A stretch of 64,000 nucleotides of DNA from Neelides folsomi (GCA_034687125.1 JAQGBZ010000026.1:1-64000), one strand, 5' to 3'; positions 1-19,931 are shown, counted from the first letter of the stretch. Notes: a model not told the origin generated them from the sequence alone. Program-made: numbers and translations.

Positions 1-3000
1 CTGACATGGGATCAGGAACATTTCGACTTACCTTGAGCCAAACACTTGTTCATGATACAACAAATCTCCAGAGGTTCATTAATAATTTGAAAGGCGTAGA
101 ATTGGATCGAGTTGCATTGGCTGATTTAGAACAAATTGACAAGGTTTATGCGACTCTGTTGAAAAATATGGTTCGACCTGGAAATCCTGACAGCCCACAA
201 GACAACAATATTTATTTAACTGTTGGGAGATCTGCTTTGATTCCAATTCCAAGAGAAGATCAAACGGGTGAAAGACTCGGAGGTGGATTGGTCACATGGG
301 TTGGACCAAATGTCATTTTCAACATGGGATGGAAGCCTTACATCAATGTTGACAGTAATAAGAAAATTTTTTTAATTGAATTAGCTAAATTCAAAGAACA
401 CGATATACGACATGCAAGGGATTTTAACATACATTTTATATTTCAGTTGCAAATTGTGCGATGATTCTTGGGAAAATGGTCAGTGAAGTTTTGGCCGAAA
501 TCTTTACTGATTGGCGTGGAAATTGTTCTTTGGATGTCAATAACGTTTCTAGATGGAACGTACGAGACTTTAAACAAGTGAAGGCGTTGCTTAAAAGTAA
601 GACTTAAAATCTAATTAATTTCACACTGATATTTTTAAAATGTTTAAATAAATTATTATGTATTTAAATTATAGCTTGCAAGGTGTCTTACAACTTACCT
701 GGTGGTAAGGTTCTTGGAGGTCCAATCACAGACATCATCGAACTTTCAGTTTCTCAAGAGACTTTTATGTGGAAAAACAATGGACGAGAGGAGAAAATAT
801 CTATTTTCGAATATTTTCGAAAGCAATATAATATTAACCTGAGGAATCCAAACGGTCTTGTTTTACAAATTAGGAACAAATCGATGGTTCCAGCTGAGGT
901 ACTTAATATTTATTAACATAAAACCAAGTTTATCAATATACATATACATATAATGATAATTAACTAATATTTAAATGTATGGGTTTATTAATTATTATGA
1001 ATAAGTAAAACTTATACTTTGTTGATTTGTCAGCTTTGCAAGATAAAGAGGGGACAAAGTTACAACAGAAAATTGGATGGAGATCAGACAACTAAAATGC
1101 TTGGAGTGGCTAAAAGAGATCCAGCAGATTTGCAAAAGAAAATATATGACGAGGTAAATTCTTAATTTGATGTTAAAAGTTTTGATCAATCCTAATGTTT
1201 TGAACCAAATTCACTATTTTAAAATTGACATTATAATCTAGATTGGGAAACTTCAAATGGCGAATAATCCGTTCCTTAGTGACTTTGGAATGAAAGTTGG
1301 AGGAAAAATGTTGGAACTTGATGTCAAAGTTTTAGACCCACCAACTCTCACATATGGCCAAGTAAACTTTTAACTTTTAGTTTTTTTAATAATTTTCTTA
1401 AAATAATTAATTAAGCACTAATTTACATATATATTATTTATAGTATTAATATTATTTAAAGGGGGTACAGTCGAATGCTGGAAAGGGAAGAGCTGAAATG
1501 ACCCCTAATAATGGAGAATGGGATATTTGGTAAAAGAAATTAATTAATAAAATATTCTTAAGAATTGTAAACTTAAACCTTAATAACTATTGTTAAATTA
1601 AAATAATCTTGTAATTTTAGGACTCATGACTTCAATTTCTTTGAACCTTACAAAGGAGAAATCAAATGGGGCATCATCAATTTTGATCGTGGAGAAGTCA
1701 TGTAAGAATTTCATTTGGAATTCGTATCGTACTTCGTGAAATAATAAGTTATTTCCTTACATTCAATTTTTTGATCTTTGGATTTTTTCGGTTTAGGCGT
1801 GATACCTGGCAAACTTTTGTGAACAAAATGAAAAGCAAAGGGTTGAAGTTTGAAAGAGAAGAACCACTAATTCAGAATATGGATGCACGTGATGATCGTC
1901 GTATCCAAGATCCAATTGAAAGACATAAGGATCTTGTTAAAAAAATTTCCCAAACGATGGATTACATGAACAAATCCAAGTTGACTTTCATTCTTGTGAT
2001 TCTTCAAGCCAAAGGATCTCCCTTGTATAATCAAGTGAAACAAGCTGCTGAGCTTCAATGTGGAGTTCTCACTCAATGTGTCGTCGGGAAGAATCTGAAC
2101 GACCAAAGAAGATCTGCCTCAGTGATGGAGAATATAATTCTGAAATTGAATAGCAAATTGAACGGACGGAACTATGTGGTTATAATGCCGGAGAAGTTTC
2201 AAAGCATTCAATTGCTTAAAGTTCCAACTCTCATTATTGGTGCAGATGTGACACATCATCCTGCTCCATTTGGATCTAGAGTGAGTTTTAATTTTGTTAA
2301 ATGTTCAATTTTTACCTTTTAGATTAATTACAATATTGACTTTTTTTGAACTTAATAATGCTAACCTAAATGTTTTAACTAGGGAGCTGGGAAATATGGA
2401 GCGAGTTATGCAGCAGTGACTGGCAGCATTGACCGAACTGGAATGCCTTACATGATGCATGTCCAAGCACAAATGAAAGCTGAAAAGGGTGCAGCTGAAG
2501 TCATTCAGAACTTTGAAGGAATAATGGGAGCAATGCTCAAAAAATTCCGTGTAACGAATCTAAATGTTCCTCCAGCGAGAATCATTTATTTCCGGGATGG
2601 TGTTGGTGATGGCCAATTCAAAGAGGTGAGATATTTTATTTAGGATAAATATTATTTAAAACAGTAAAGTTTGGTAAAATTAGTATTGTGATTTCATTAG
2701 GTATCATCCGTATAATACTATACTATATTATTAAATGATATGTTATTAGATCCTACATGTTGAGATGCGAGCGATTCGAAATGCGTGTTTGAAAATGCAC
2801 GCGAACTACCAACCAAAAATCACTTTGATTACTGTTCAGAAACGACACAAAACTCGGTTTTTCTGTTTGTCACCAAATAGAGTAAGAGCGCATCCCTTAA
2901 CATGTCATTTTAATTCTCTTTTTAATGATGTGTTTTTAATTAATTTTTTTTACAAAATAGGTTGAAAATGCTCCACCAGGAACTGTTGTCGATTCTGAAA

Positions 3001-3815
3001 TTGGTAAAATAAATATTTTAATTATAACAATGAGATTTTTTGACGTTTCCTCTATGTTTCCATCTACCACCATCATGTTTACTATATGATGGTGGTAGAT
3101 GGTAAATTCATATCAGTTTTACCTTTATTTCAGTTCATCCAACGGAAACGGATTTTTATCTAATGAGTCATAGAGGAGCTTTGGTATTTAATTCCCAATT
3201 CTTGTTCTTTTAATTTTTATCGAAATTAAAAATTAGTGATCAAACAAATTTTTGATCACTGAAGGGCACGAGCAGACCCACGCGATATCATCTTTTGTGG
3301 GATGACAGTGATTTTGAAATGGAAAACATTCAAGCCCTCTCTTACTACCTTTGCTACATGGTACGACTTTGTCATTTATTCTAAAATACCCATTTAAATA
3401 TACGTAGTTTCAATTATTTAACGGATTTTCTTATGTGTTTTGAATCTCGAATTTATTTTATGAATTATTAAATAGTACGTGAAATGCAACAAAGCTGTGA
3501 AAATCCCATCTTGCACTTACTACGCTCATTGGGCCGCGCTTCGAGCAAAATCTCTTGTTCAAGATTGGTAATTTCTAATATAAAAACTCATTTGCATCAA
3601 AATTTCCTATATTAGATTCCTAAAACACTTCTTTTGACGCTTGAGAATTATGAAAATTAATGTGTCAAATTTTCATTTGAATTATTTGTAGTTTTGATGG
3701 AGAGAATTTGCCTGATACGCCAGAAGGAATTGCCATGTACATCGGTATGCTGGATAGACAACTGAGTTCACGAAAGGCCGAAGTGATCGACAATTTTCCG
3801 ATGCATTTCATTTGA
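1..3815 (+). CDS. Argonaute protein, 3' part (PAZ-MID-PIWI), slicer-type
   Basis: Argonautes bind small RNAs and silence or cleave matching transcripts. The window opens inside the gene, so the N-terminus is missing. Fifteen in-phase exons encode 789 residues: 3-354, 447-596, 675-898, 1034-1153, 1242-1361, 1471-1529, 1621-1701, 1797-2280, 2383-2625, 2750-2881, 2961-3003, 3134-3183, 3265-3360, 3476-3567, 3692-3815. Order: linker, PAZ (ends near VLQIRNKSMVPAE and KIKRGQSYNRKL), MID (GVLTQCVVGKN), PIWI. All four catalytic positions of the DEDH tetrad are visible: D in GADVTHH, the glutamate finger in GAAEVIQ, D in YFRDGVGDGQF and H in YYAHWAALRA. The C-terminus MHFI resembles the usual MYFA/MYFV ending of the family. 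This is the Ago rather than the Piwi subfamily by motif style; whether it is the miRNA or siRNA paralogue I cannot decide. The weakest boundary is the acceptor at 1470. Confidence 0.95.
3060..3102 (+). repeat. Perfect 17-bp intronic hairpin in the Argonaute gene
   Basis: Positions 3060-3076 are the exact reverse complement of 3086-3102, with a 9-nt loop. The hairpin lies inside the 130-nt intron 3004-3133 and ends 31 nt before the acceptor AG, so it would be present in the pre-mRNA of the Argonaute gene. Confidence 0.9.
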
Positions 3816-5092
3816 TTTCACTTTTACTTTCTACTACTATGTATAAAGTCATTTAAATATAAATTTATTATAACATTTCCAATTAAATTCCAATATTACT
3901 CATTACCATTACATATATTGATATAAAAGATATTACGGAGATCCCAATGAAAAGTAAATGAAATTCCCATTTTTTCGATTCTTGCCTTTAAGTATTCCTG
4001 CCATATTTACTATACATATACCTACTTATAATAAATTATTGGAATTTAAAACATCTTACTATTTGGGTTATATAAATTAGTACTAAACTTTTTTGCGAAT
4101 CCAATGAACGTAATATCTGTAGAACCTCTATCAGTTTCCCGTTTTTTACTCATCTGTAATAAATTGAAAATATGAATAAAATTCATAAACTTCACATTGT
4201 GTAATATTTTAAAATCATAACATTAATGTGACATCAAGATCATGGGAAGAAAAGCTTAAGATTTTGATATATGACATAAGTACGGATCTAATGTATCGTA
4301 CATATATTATGTATTTAAGGGCAAACTAACTAACATTAAGAACCTTTCAATACAAAACAAGATTCATACATTGAAACACTATGAGTAAGTCTTAAAATAA
4401 TATGAACATTATGAAAATTCCATTTGAAAACTAAAAGTGTTTTCAATTGGCCGTTATTCGGATGAATAGAAAGAAATGAGGAAACAATTGATATTTTAGA
4501 ACGGCTTGAAGGGAACATGTCCCTTTTAAGTGGAGCGTACTTATGTTAATGATGCGAATAATGAAATATTCTACAAAGGAAAGGAACATTATATTATGTG
4601 TATGAGGCATATGGATCATGGATGAGTGTGTAATTGTCTCCCTCATTAGAATAAGGAACACCTGTGCGAGCTTCATTATTGCCCTCATTCATCTTCATCC
4701 CTTTACATTATGAACCCCGGCACACCGTCCCACACGGGAATTAAATGTTTTAATCCCCCTTTCTCATCTCCCCACAACTTCTTTCGTCATTATTATGTTT
4801 GGGTTAACACAGCCATTTTAAATGCTCTTCTTTATCCATAAGTTCACCCTACTCGTTTCTTCTTCATCAGCAGCTCAATTTCCTCGATTTTGTACTTTAA
4901 TTAATAGCCCTATTTATTAACAAGCTTTAACTCATTGAACATTTCTAGTCGATTTTTGTCAATATTTTCAATATAATTAATCTAGTCAAAACAGTTTTAA
5001 TATCAATTAAATATTTATCAACTATTTTTGAGGGTACAATATAGAAAAGCTAACTTTTATTCAATATTATTTTAAATCAATAAATAAAAGTA
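3816..5092. other. Intergenic region between Argonaute and bHLH genes
   Basis: AT-rich DNA holding the Argonaute 3' UTR and the promoter and 5' UTR of the bHLH gene. I see no coding exon or obvious repeat in it. The two antisense open frames around 4336-4688 have no family resemblance and look like chance. Confidence 0.6.
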
Positions 5093-6177
5093 ATGGATAA
5101 CGTTAAACGCGATCAAGAAATCAACGTGGACGAGATGAAGTTTAAAGTTGAAGTTGAAGAAAGTGATGGAAGTGGAATGGACAATGTCCAGCTGGCTCCT
5201 TTACGTCCTGTCCTACTTGACAAAGTTGAGGAAACGGCTGAAGAAGGAAACGAAGATCCACCGCGACTCGTTTTGGTCAATATTGAAAGTCCCTCTGTGA
5301 CTTCTGATCTTCTCCGTCACTCAATCTCACTTGTTAATTACAATGGTGAGTTGATGAGCGTTGAAGATTCAATTGGACAAGAGGGAATGGTTGAGAATTC
5401 TTCTAAATATCGTTCTCACCACCAACAACAACATCAGCAGCAGCAACACCAACACCAACAACAAATTTCTGTCATTCGAGCCCCTCCGGAAGAATTTCTT
5501 TATCCGCAAATGCCTCCTGTGCATTCTCACATCCATGCTGGATTTTTGGGAGATGAAATGAATTATTCGCCTGTGGCTATTGAGAAAATGCCAAATCCTC
5601 ACCGCCACTGGAGAATTGCAACTCAAACTGAAAAAGGTGACTACATTAAAATTCATATAACAATTTGTGTATAATTATGGATTAAAGAGATTAATGTCAT
5701 CTAATTGGATTCAAAGTTCTTTTTTCAGATTACAAAAAGAGTGCCTGTGACCGTGAGCGGACTCGAATGCGTGACATGAACAGAGCATTTGAACTTCTCC
5801 GCCAGCGTCTTCCATATGCAAAGCCACCGGGAAAGAAATTGTCCAAGATTGAATCTCTTCGGTTGGCAATTAAATACATTAAGCATTTGCAATATTTGCT
5901 GGACGTCTCGTCTCCGGTCGTTGGGCCACCACCGAATTATTACCACCCGGCAGAACCACACTTTTTCCCAGGGTTTAATGGAAGTCAAAGTATTTTCTGT
6001 CCTCCCCCATATCCTTCGCAGTCTCTGCATCAACTTCCGCATATGGTTGACCAAGGGCCAGAATTTGCTCATCAGCAGATCTCCAATGAATTCCCGGTCA
6101 TTCATGGACCATTTCCATCTCATTCAGCTATGCCTTTATCTGAACATCACGAATATTTCCAAAATTCTTCCAACTAA
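5093..6177 (+). CDS. bHLH transcription factor, Sage/Mesp-like
   Basis: A DNA-binding transcription factor expected to act in the nucleus as a dimer on E-boxes. Exons 5093-5636 and 5729-6177 join in phase to give 330 residues. The start ATG opens the only long frame here. The N-terminal half is acidic and carries a His/Gln-rich run near residues 105-125. The bHLH domain begins just after the intron: basic region [19 protein letters not shown], loop containing PPGKKLSK, helix 2 [15 protein letters not shown]. The C-terminal part is rich in Pro, His and Ser. As I remember it, the basic region and helix 2 are closest to arthropod Sage and to Mesp proteins; the exact orthology is an inference. 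An AATAAA polyadenylation signal lies at 6448-6453. Confidence 0.85.
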
Positions 6178-7345
6178 TTGCAAATTCAACTGCCATCATT
6201 TGAATACACGTTACTTCTTTATGCTTTTTATTATATTCATTTTACAATTAGTTTTACAATATTTTGGTTTTTGCTTATAAATTTTTGAAAATGAACCTTA
6301 AAATTAAGAATGATTTTATATACATACGGTGATTGTTTGTAAAAATTTTTTGACTATTGGTATACAGATATACCTGTACTCTAATACATATACAATCTAG
6401 TCAAATCTTAATTGTACATTTTCTTAAATGTAAAAAAATATTCAAACAATAAATAGTCATTTTATTCATTTATAATTTCTTAAAGATTTAGTTTTCTAGT
6501 CCAAACTTCTACAATGATATAATTAAATGTTATTAACGTTATATGGTAATGTAGTATACTATAGATTTGAGATTTTGCGAGATTTTTCTGAAAGATTCAA
6601 ATTAGATATACCTACACATAAGTATAATATCTTTCAACTTTCAAATATACCATATTTGTACATAGGTTTTTACATATAAATGAACTGGTATAATAATACA
6701 TAAATTATTCTTATATTCAAATACAAGTAGTTAAATAACATGTACCTATTTAATGATATTTAACATAATGTAGATTACTTATGTTGTAGTATAGAGTATC
6801 AAATGTTATTTGCTATTTAAGAAAATAAGAACGATCCACTTTTCTATTTCTTTTGTGCAAATATAATAAAAAAAAGTTTCTACATAATCATATATTGATT
6901 AAAGTAGCAAAAAATTCAATGAATAAAATAGTGTCAAGAAACCCGATTGAGAGCTCATTCAATATTGAATTTACCTTAAAATTTCTTTTCATTCTGACTA
7001 TTTTTAACATCATGGTAAAAAATCCTATTAGGTAAATTGTTTACTCTTTGTATTATTAATGATCAGTATGAAAAGAATATTCAATTTGGATTTTGGATCA
7101 CATGCATGGTTTGTATTCTCCTCAGGGAATTGATTATATTTTAGGCAATGGAAATTTTACTCTCGTTCCTTCTGACATTTATCAAACTTGGAGAATCTTA
7201 ATGTTAGTTGATATAAATATACAAACTGTTCTGATCATTATTCGAGTATAATCAAGAATTCACTTTAAAACAGGCGTTTTTTAAACTTTTTTAAATTCAT
7301 AAATATAGTAGAATTTTGTGAAGTAATAAATTTTTGCTCTTATAA
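6178..7345. other. Intergenic, AT-rich
   Basis: Contains the 3' UTR of the bHLH gene, including AATAAA at 6448-6453, and the upstream region of the scramblase-like gene. A short open stretch after a possible acceptor near 7125 reads for about 40 codons but resembles nothing I know. I see no other feature. Confidence 0.55.
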
Positions 7346-8354
7346 ATGATTGGCAAAAATTTGATCAACGTTAAACGAGTTAACGTCAAGTTAGGAGTTT
7401 CTTCATCTCCAATCACAAAGACAGGTGAAGCTAAATTTATTTATATGGTGGTCTTATATATTGATTTATGAAATATGTGGAGAGCCTTATATGGATTATT
7501 TAAATTGCTTATAAATTTTAAATATGATTTAAAGAGGAAGAAAAAGTATTAGGAGATTCAGCAGCCTCTCATCCAAAATATTTCATACGAGAAGACGAGA
7601 AAGAAGATCATCTCTTTGTCGCTGAAAGATATGGAGATGGAAAGTTTGAAATTTGTTTAGTATTGAAGGACATCAAAGGGAAAGTTCATCTCCAAATTGC
7701 ATACACGCTCCACGATAAAGTGAAAAAGGTTGTTCATTTTGTTTGTTCTTGGAATAATTCATTTAATGACATATCCAATATTTAATATTACTGATATGTG
7801 ATATTTGGTATGATTAGTTAATAATATAATTGCCATTTTTAGAAAATTTTTCTCTACACTCACAAAGGAGTCTTAATTGGTGAATGTGGAATAAAGTCAA
7901 ATTGTGCATTTTGCTTTAAAATTAAAATCCATTATACTTTTTCTGACTGCAGAGGGGAGGAAATTATTACATTTTCTGGGAGCATCAGTTGGAAGAAACC
8001 GAATGTTCAAGTGAGTTATTAAAAAGAACAATGAACAATCCTAAATGCTCTTAAACGGTTAAGTATGAAATGTTAGGATTCTTAAGCAAATCCTATGCTA
8101 TAAATGCTATAATGAACGCCCCATGAATCTCGAGATTTTCTTTGTGTGTTTATTTATATTAGTTGAATTTCAAATCTGTGTCGAGTGGAAGTGTTCTTGG
8201 CTCGATGAATTTTCGAGACTCTTCTTCCTGCACACTTCAATTTAACGACGAAATTGATAAGGAGCGAGGACCCGATGAAATGAAATTACTTCTATTTGGA
8301 ATCGCAGTTGGTCTTGTACATATTGTAGAAATAAAAATATTCAAAATTCTATAA
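7346..8354 (+). CDS. Scramblase-like (tubby-fold) small protein
   Basis: Four exons, 7346-7424, 7535-7728, 7843-8010 and 8163-8354, join in phase to give 210 residues. The second half resembles phospholipid scramblases: a GVLIGECG segment like the family's ...VIGYV strand, then a GSVLGSM strand, DSSSCTLQF matching the position of DADNFGIQF, and a terminal hydrophobic segment (MKLLLFGIAVGLVHIVEIK) where scramblases carry their C-terminal membrane helix. Scramblases move lipids between bilayer leaflets. Unlike typical members (about 300 residues) this one lacks the proline-rich N-terminus and the clustered palmitoylated cysteines, so activity is doubtful. It could instead be a divergent LURP-one/tubby-like protein. 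Gene structure is better supported than function. The acceptor at 7534 (ends in AAG) is weaker than the others. Confidence 0.5.
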
Positions 8355-10225
8355 TTTGCAAATGTAAAACATAGAGAAATGTCTATAAAATCAAAATTAC
8401 TTTAGGTGGATTATTTTAAAAATGAACATGGCTCTGAAAGTCGGAAGTGAAGTCTTATCACAAAGTACGAGTTCGCCTTCCTAATCCAAATTCCAAATTT
8501 TGCTATGAGTGGTATTGGTACATAATAAAACATTTGTCATTGTATTATACTAATTTATAAACTATAAATATGAGCCCATACTCTATTATAATGCATGCAT
8601 TTTTATATTATTAGGCTGATAGTTATATTGTACCTCTATCATTTTACTGTATAAAAATATGTATGGATCTTTGATATAAAATGCGCATCAGTGTATGAGT
8701 TCAAGCAAAGAACATTATCTTTAAATAAATAATTCTTTAACAACTTGAACTTATCTTTATTCTCTTGAAATGACTCATATATATTTGATTTACTTATACA
8801 TAATATACAATAATGTAAATCGTGTTATTAGTTTAGTGATAATAATTATAATTTATTACTTATATCATTATAAATCATTAAATCATTATATGCCATATAA
8901 ATCATATTAAACTATAGGTATAGTATGTGTATGTAGTAAATTAAAGTAATGTAATGTTAAAGTTGAATAATGCATAGTTGTGTATAATATACCAATTATA
9001 TTTAATGCTTTTTATACAAATAGTTTATTCTGTTTATTAGAGGTGTAATTTGTAAAAAATATAATAGTAGGATTACAACTTTAATATAAATCAGTTAAAT
9101 ATTACAAATCGGCTATGTATAATCCAATATGATAAATTGTCTATCCTTATCCTTATCATAAACGCCTAGCATTATTGAGGGAATAACGATAATTTATAAT
9201 GATCATGTTAAATAATGATTTTTTCCATTTATATTTTTAAATAGTCAAGCCGCAGCATCGGCAGAGTCTTGATAAAATCATTTATTTGTGAGTCTCAATG
9301 TCAGGAGTCATAAACTCATAACGTCATAATATATTAAACCTTCATAAAAGTAAAAATTAAACCAAAGCACATTTTTATTAAATCATCATTAGCTATTTGC
9401 AATCGTAAGAAAATTTTCATTACAACAAAGTTGATAACAAAGAACAAAGGAACGAAATTCGTTGAAGCGTCTCTTCATCTAGCACAAAGCCTCACAAAGG
9501 TAATTTTATATAAACTTTTTCTTTAATTCCATTTAACAATGACTTGACAGGTTGAGATATTGTTTCAGCAATCATACAAAATATACCCACGTTTATTAAA
9601 GTCAATGTCAGTTGGTTTGAGTAACCTTACGTGCCTGCACGTGAGAGAGTTAAGAACATAGCTAATATACTTATATTTAAATGGTTACAAGTTTAAGCTT
9701 TATGGTTAAAGACATTAAAGTAGAGTTTAAGCCAATGATATAAAATGCTACATTTTACATTTTACTGTTCCCCCGTCACGTGGATTGCAGGATGAGTAAT
9801 ATTTGGCAATTGGGCTATGCCTTCACCATACAAATATACACAGGCTGCATATCTCCTCATAGGCCCAGACGGTTCAAAGACCAGCAGAGCAAATCAATGG
9901 TTTGGGTATAGGCCAACCCTTGTGGATAAAAACGGTATGGTTAGATCCGTTAGTGCGAGCCACAAGAGGGACCTTCTTATGGGACAAATGGAGGAGAGTC
10001 GTATCTGAGCCAGGAACTCAAAACTCCGTACATTTCTCTAACTTTTTGTTGACATCCGGACCAAGCCCAGGATCCACCTCCGATGGACATCGACCTCCGT
10101 GGCCTTTGACACAAGAATCTTGTCAAGAAGAGTCCTTTGGGCGGGGTGGTGAACCTCGAGGAGGACAAATCTGCCTGACCAACTTTTCCCTTCACACCTG
10201 ACGGTCATCAGGGACGGGTGAAGAC
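8355..10225. other. Intergenic, probable promoter and 5' leader of the Misshapen-like kinase
   Basis: 8355-9400 is very AT-rich 3' UTR or spacer with nothing recognisable. A candidate 5' UTR exon lies around 9420-9499, ending at a good GTAATT donor after 9499. Two CACGTG E-boxes are at 9638-9643 and 9777-9782. From about 9770 to 10225 the DNA is clearly richer in G+C than its surroundings and runs straight into the kinase start codon; this looks like the leader exon. It contains upstream open frames (for example an ATG frame at 9817-10008) that match no family I know. Confidence 0.45.
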
Positions 10226-17451
<7,226 letters not shown>

Positions 17452-19188
17452 ACTCTCTCATTACAAAACACATTTTCTCATCGTCATTTTTTTCAAGGTC
17501 CCAAGTTTTCGTATGAATATAAGTATTATTTAAGAGCATTTCAAATCCTTCAGCATAAGTAATTCATAAGTATGGTTAAACCTTTAATTTGACAGGATCG
17601 TTTTATTAAAATATTAATTATTTTTTATTAAGTCACGAATGTTGAGCTTTAGCCCAATATTGCAAAACTACACTTAAGATTTGTCATTTAAGTTTTATTA
17701 ATATTGAAATAAATTGATGGATTTGACTTGAGGATCAAACTATGCTTAAAGGTGATCAAAATGTGAAAATTATTATTTAATTCGTATCGATGTGTTGAAT
17801 TCCTTTTTATACAAAATGACGATTCTAGGATTTATTAAATAATAATTAATTTTATTGTTATGAATTAACAAACTTTTACCGGGTGTTTGTACAAAAGAAA
17901 AAATCAATTCTTTGCACTTTTGTGACTATTTATAAAAGTAACTTAACAAAAAGGGTTTAAACTCTTGGGCATATTTATACCGTGTGTAGTTTGAAGAGCA
18001 AGATAAACTGTTAAGAAGTTTTTCGATACATTTGTAAAATACACAATTAACTGTGTCCCGTCAAGTATTCTTTTGAACCAATCTTTTGCACATATTTTAT
18101 AGGTAAAAATAATAGCACATTTAATGTATGGCAGTAATCTCTCATATAATACAATAACTATAATAGTTATAATTTTATTATTATTATTATAAACTTGCAT
18201 TAAAGCAAGTTGCTTATATAAATATATAAACCCTTAACAATTTTCATTAATTTTTACATTAATTTTTTACATTAATCACTGTTCGTTTATAAGTATTAGA
18301 AATACCGTGTTTTTAATGTTAATAATAATTAAGGAATTTTATCTTAAGTCGTCCCAATATCATCAAATCTGATGATGTCAATTTAACGCCTGTGTATCTA
18401 TACAATTGTTAATGAATGTACAGCAGAAGTTTGTAGAATATTTGTAATTATTATATAATAAAAGTTAAATCGATTCGATCGAGATGCATTAAATGTAATA
18501 AGTGGCTTCTTAACCCTAGAACAAGATAAATAATATTTATATTATTCATTCGTGGTGTGCACGATGAGTTGAACTTGTAATGCAAGATAGAGTCCAATAA
18601 GATTATATTTAAATGTTCTCCTTTAGTTTGCCTATCGGTCACAATGAAGTGAAATAAATTCCTTCATGGTTGAATATGAGATGATGATGAGTATACCTAT
18701 TATGCAAGATTGATGTGTATTCGTGATGAGACAGTTTTTTGCAATATGAATAAAGATTAGTATGAGAAATGAAAAGTCTTGGGATTTCGCTGTTGTCAAG
18801 TTCTAGGAATCTATTTCTTTTATCAGTCTTTTTACAATACAACATACATAGGTAATGGGTACGCTTTTCTTAAATATTTAATCCGCAAAGTTTGAGACTC
18901 GAATGACATATAAAGTATTAATATACTTCGTAAAATAGACTAGAATGACTAGAAATTGAATATTAATGACAAAAATTTCACAATCATAAAGATCCCTAGG
19001 CTAATAATTGAACGGAATTGAACGTGATTCGCTAATTTGGATTTGATATTATGAGCGGAGTCATTTTTAGACAAAATACACTTTTTTCGAGTTTTAAAGA
19101 TATCAAGAGGGACTGGGGGCTATTTCTTTTTTTGTACTTTTAAGGTAAAACTGTTTTCAGAGAAAATAAAGAGCTTGATGTAGAGTAT
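17452..19188. other. Intergenic between convergent genes
   Basis: Very AT-rich DNA between the stop of the kinase gene on the plus strand and the stop of the HMG-box gene on the minus strand. It should hold both 3' UTRs. The antisense open frames at 17943-18200 and 18451-18845 are AT-driven and match no family. Confidence 0.6.
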
Positions 19189-19931
19189 TTAGTTGAACTG
19201 ATAATCGGGGTTTCCACCTCCTTGGCCTCCTTGACCTTGTCCTCCTTGTCGGCAGGCTCGGCTAACTTGCACACGGGAGCAGTAAATGCGCCGGAACTTG
19301 TTCTTCTCCTGAGGGGGTAAAGCCCTCCATGCACGGGAAGCGTCCTTCGCAACATCAGCCACTCGTCGTCCGCGGTTGCATCGACCCTGTTAATAAAATT
19401 AATTCGTTGAGATTTTGAGCATTAGGGAACATACGGGTATATGATGTATTGGTAAGTTGTTAATTATTAGGTTAATTGTTAGTTTCTCTTACTCTGAGCA
19501 TCTTCACAAAGAAGAGGATGAAAGCCGTGGCTGGTCGTCCGAACTGTGGCGGTGGACGCCTTCGTCCTCGACGAATACTACCACCTTCTCCTCCGCTTGG
19601 GCATTGTGGTGGTCTTCGTAGCGGTCCACAAAGGTGGGATGGACCAAATGAAAAACGACTTGGTGGCGGTCGATTAATTGGAATGGCGAAGGAAAATGCA
19701 GAAGGTGGGGCGCCGAAAATGCCTCCGTGCATTTCTTGCCGAACTGGACCTTCATCTGCTGCTTGGACCGATTGCGGTTCCTCCTCTTCTGCAATATGGA
19801 TCAAGAGTTTGCTCATAAGATAATATACATATTATGTATCATTGGAATTTAAGAACAACGGGAAATTTTAAGGTTGGCTTATTAGATTAATTACCCATAA
19901 GGGGAGATTCCAAATTGTTGTGGTCTGACAT
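19189..19931 (-). CDS. Protamine-like HMG-box protein (MST-HMG-box type)
   Basis: Three exons on the minus strand, 19931-19895, 19788-19493 and 19386-19189, join in phase to give 176 residues. The N-terminus is acidic, followed by a Pro/Gly/Arg-rich stretch with RRGRRRPPP. The HMG-like box spans the last intron: an aromatic helix (TAFILFFVKMLR), then VADVAKDASRAWRALP and PQEKNKFRRIY. This pattern (F-x-x-F-x-x-x-x-R, then A-x-x-A-x-x-W-x-x-L/M-x-x-x-E-K-x-x-F/Y) is that of arthropod protamine-like male-specific HMG-box proteins, which bind sperm chromatin. The C-terminus is Cys-, Gln- and Gly-rich (repeats of GGQ) and ends in NPDYQFN. Other frames in exons 2 and 3 are also open over long stretches, but only this one keeps phase across both introns. 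A sperm role is an inference from the family. Confidence 0.7.

Noticed and set aside
3004-3133. Mirtron in the Argonaute intron
   Set aside because: The hairpin ends do not coincide with the splice sites, which a mirtron requires.
19476-19823. Long plus-strand and alternative minus-strand frames over exon 2 of the HMG-box gene
   Set aside because: They do not keep phase across the introns; only the frame used in the HMG-box gene joins all three exons and carries the motif.
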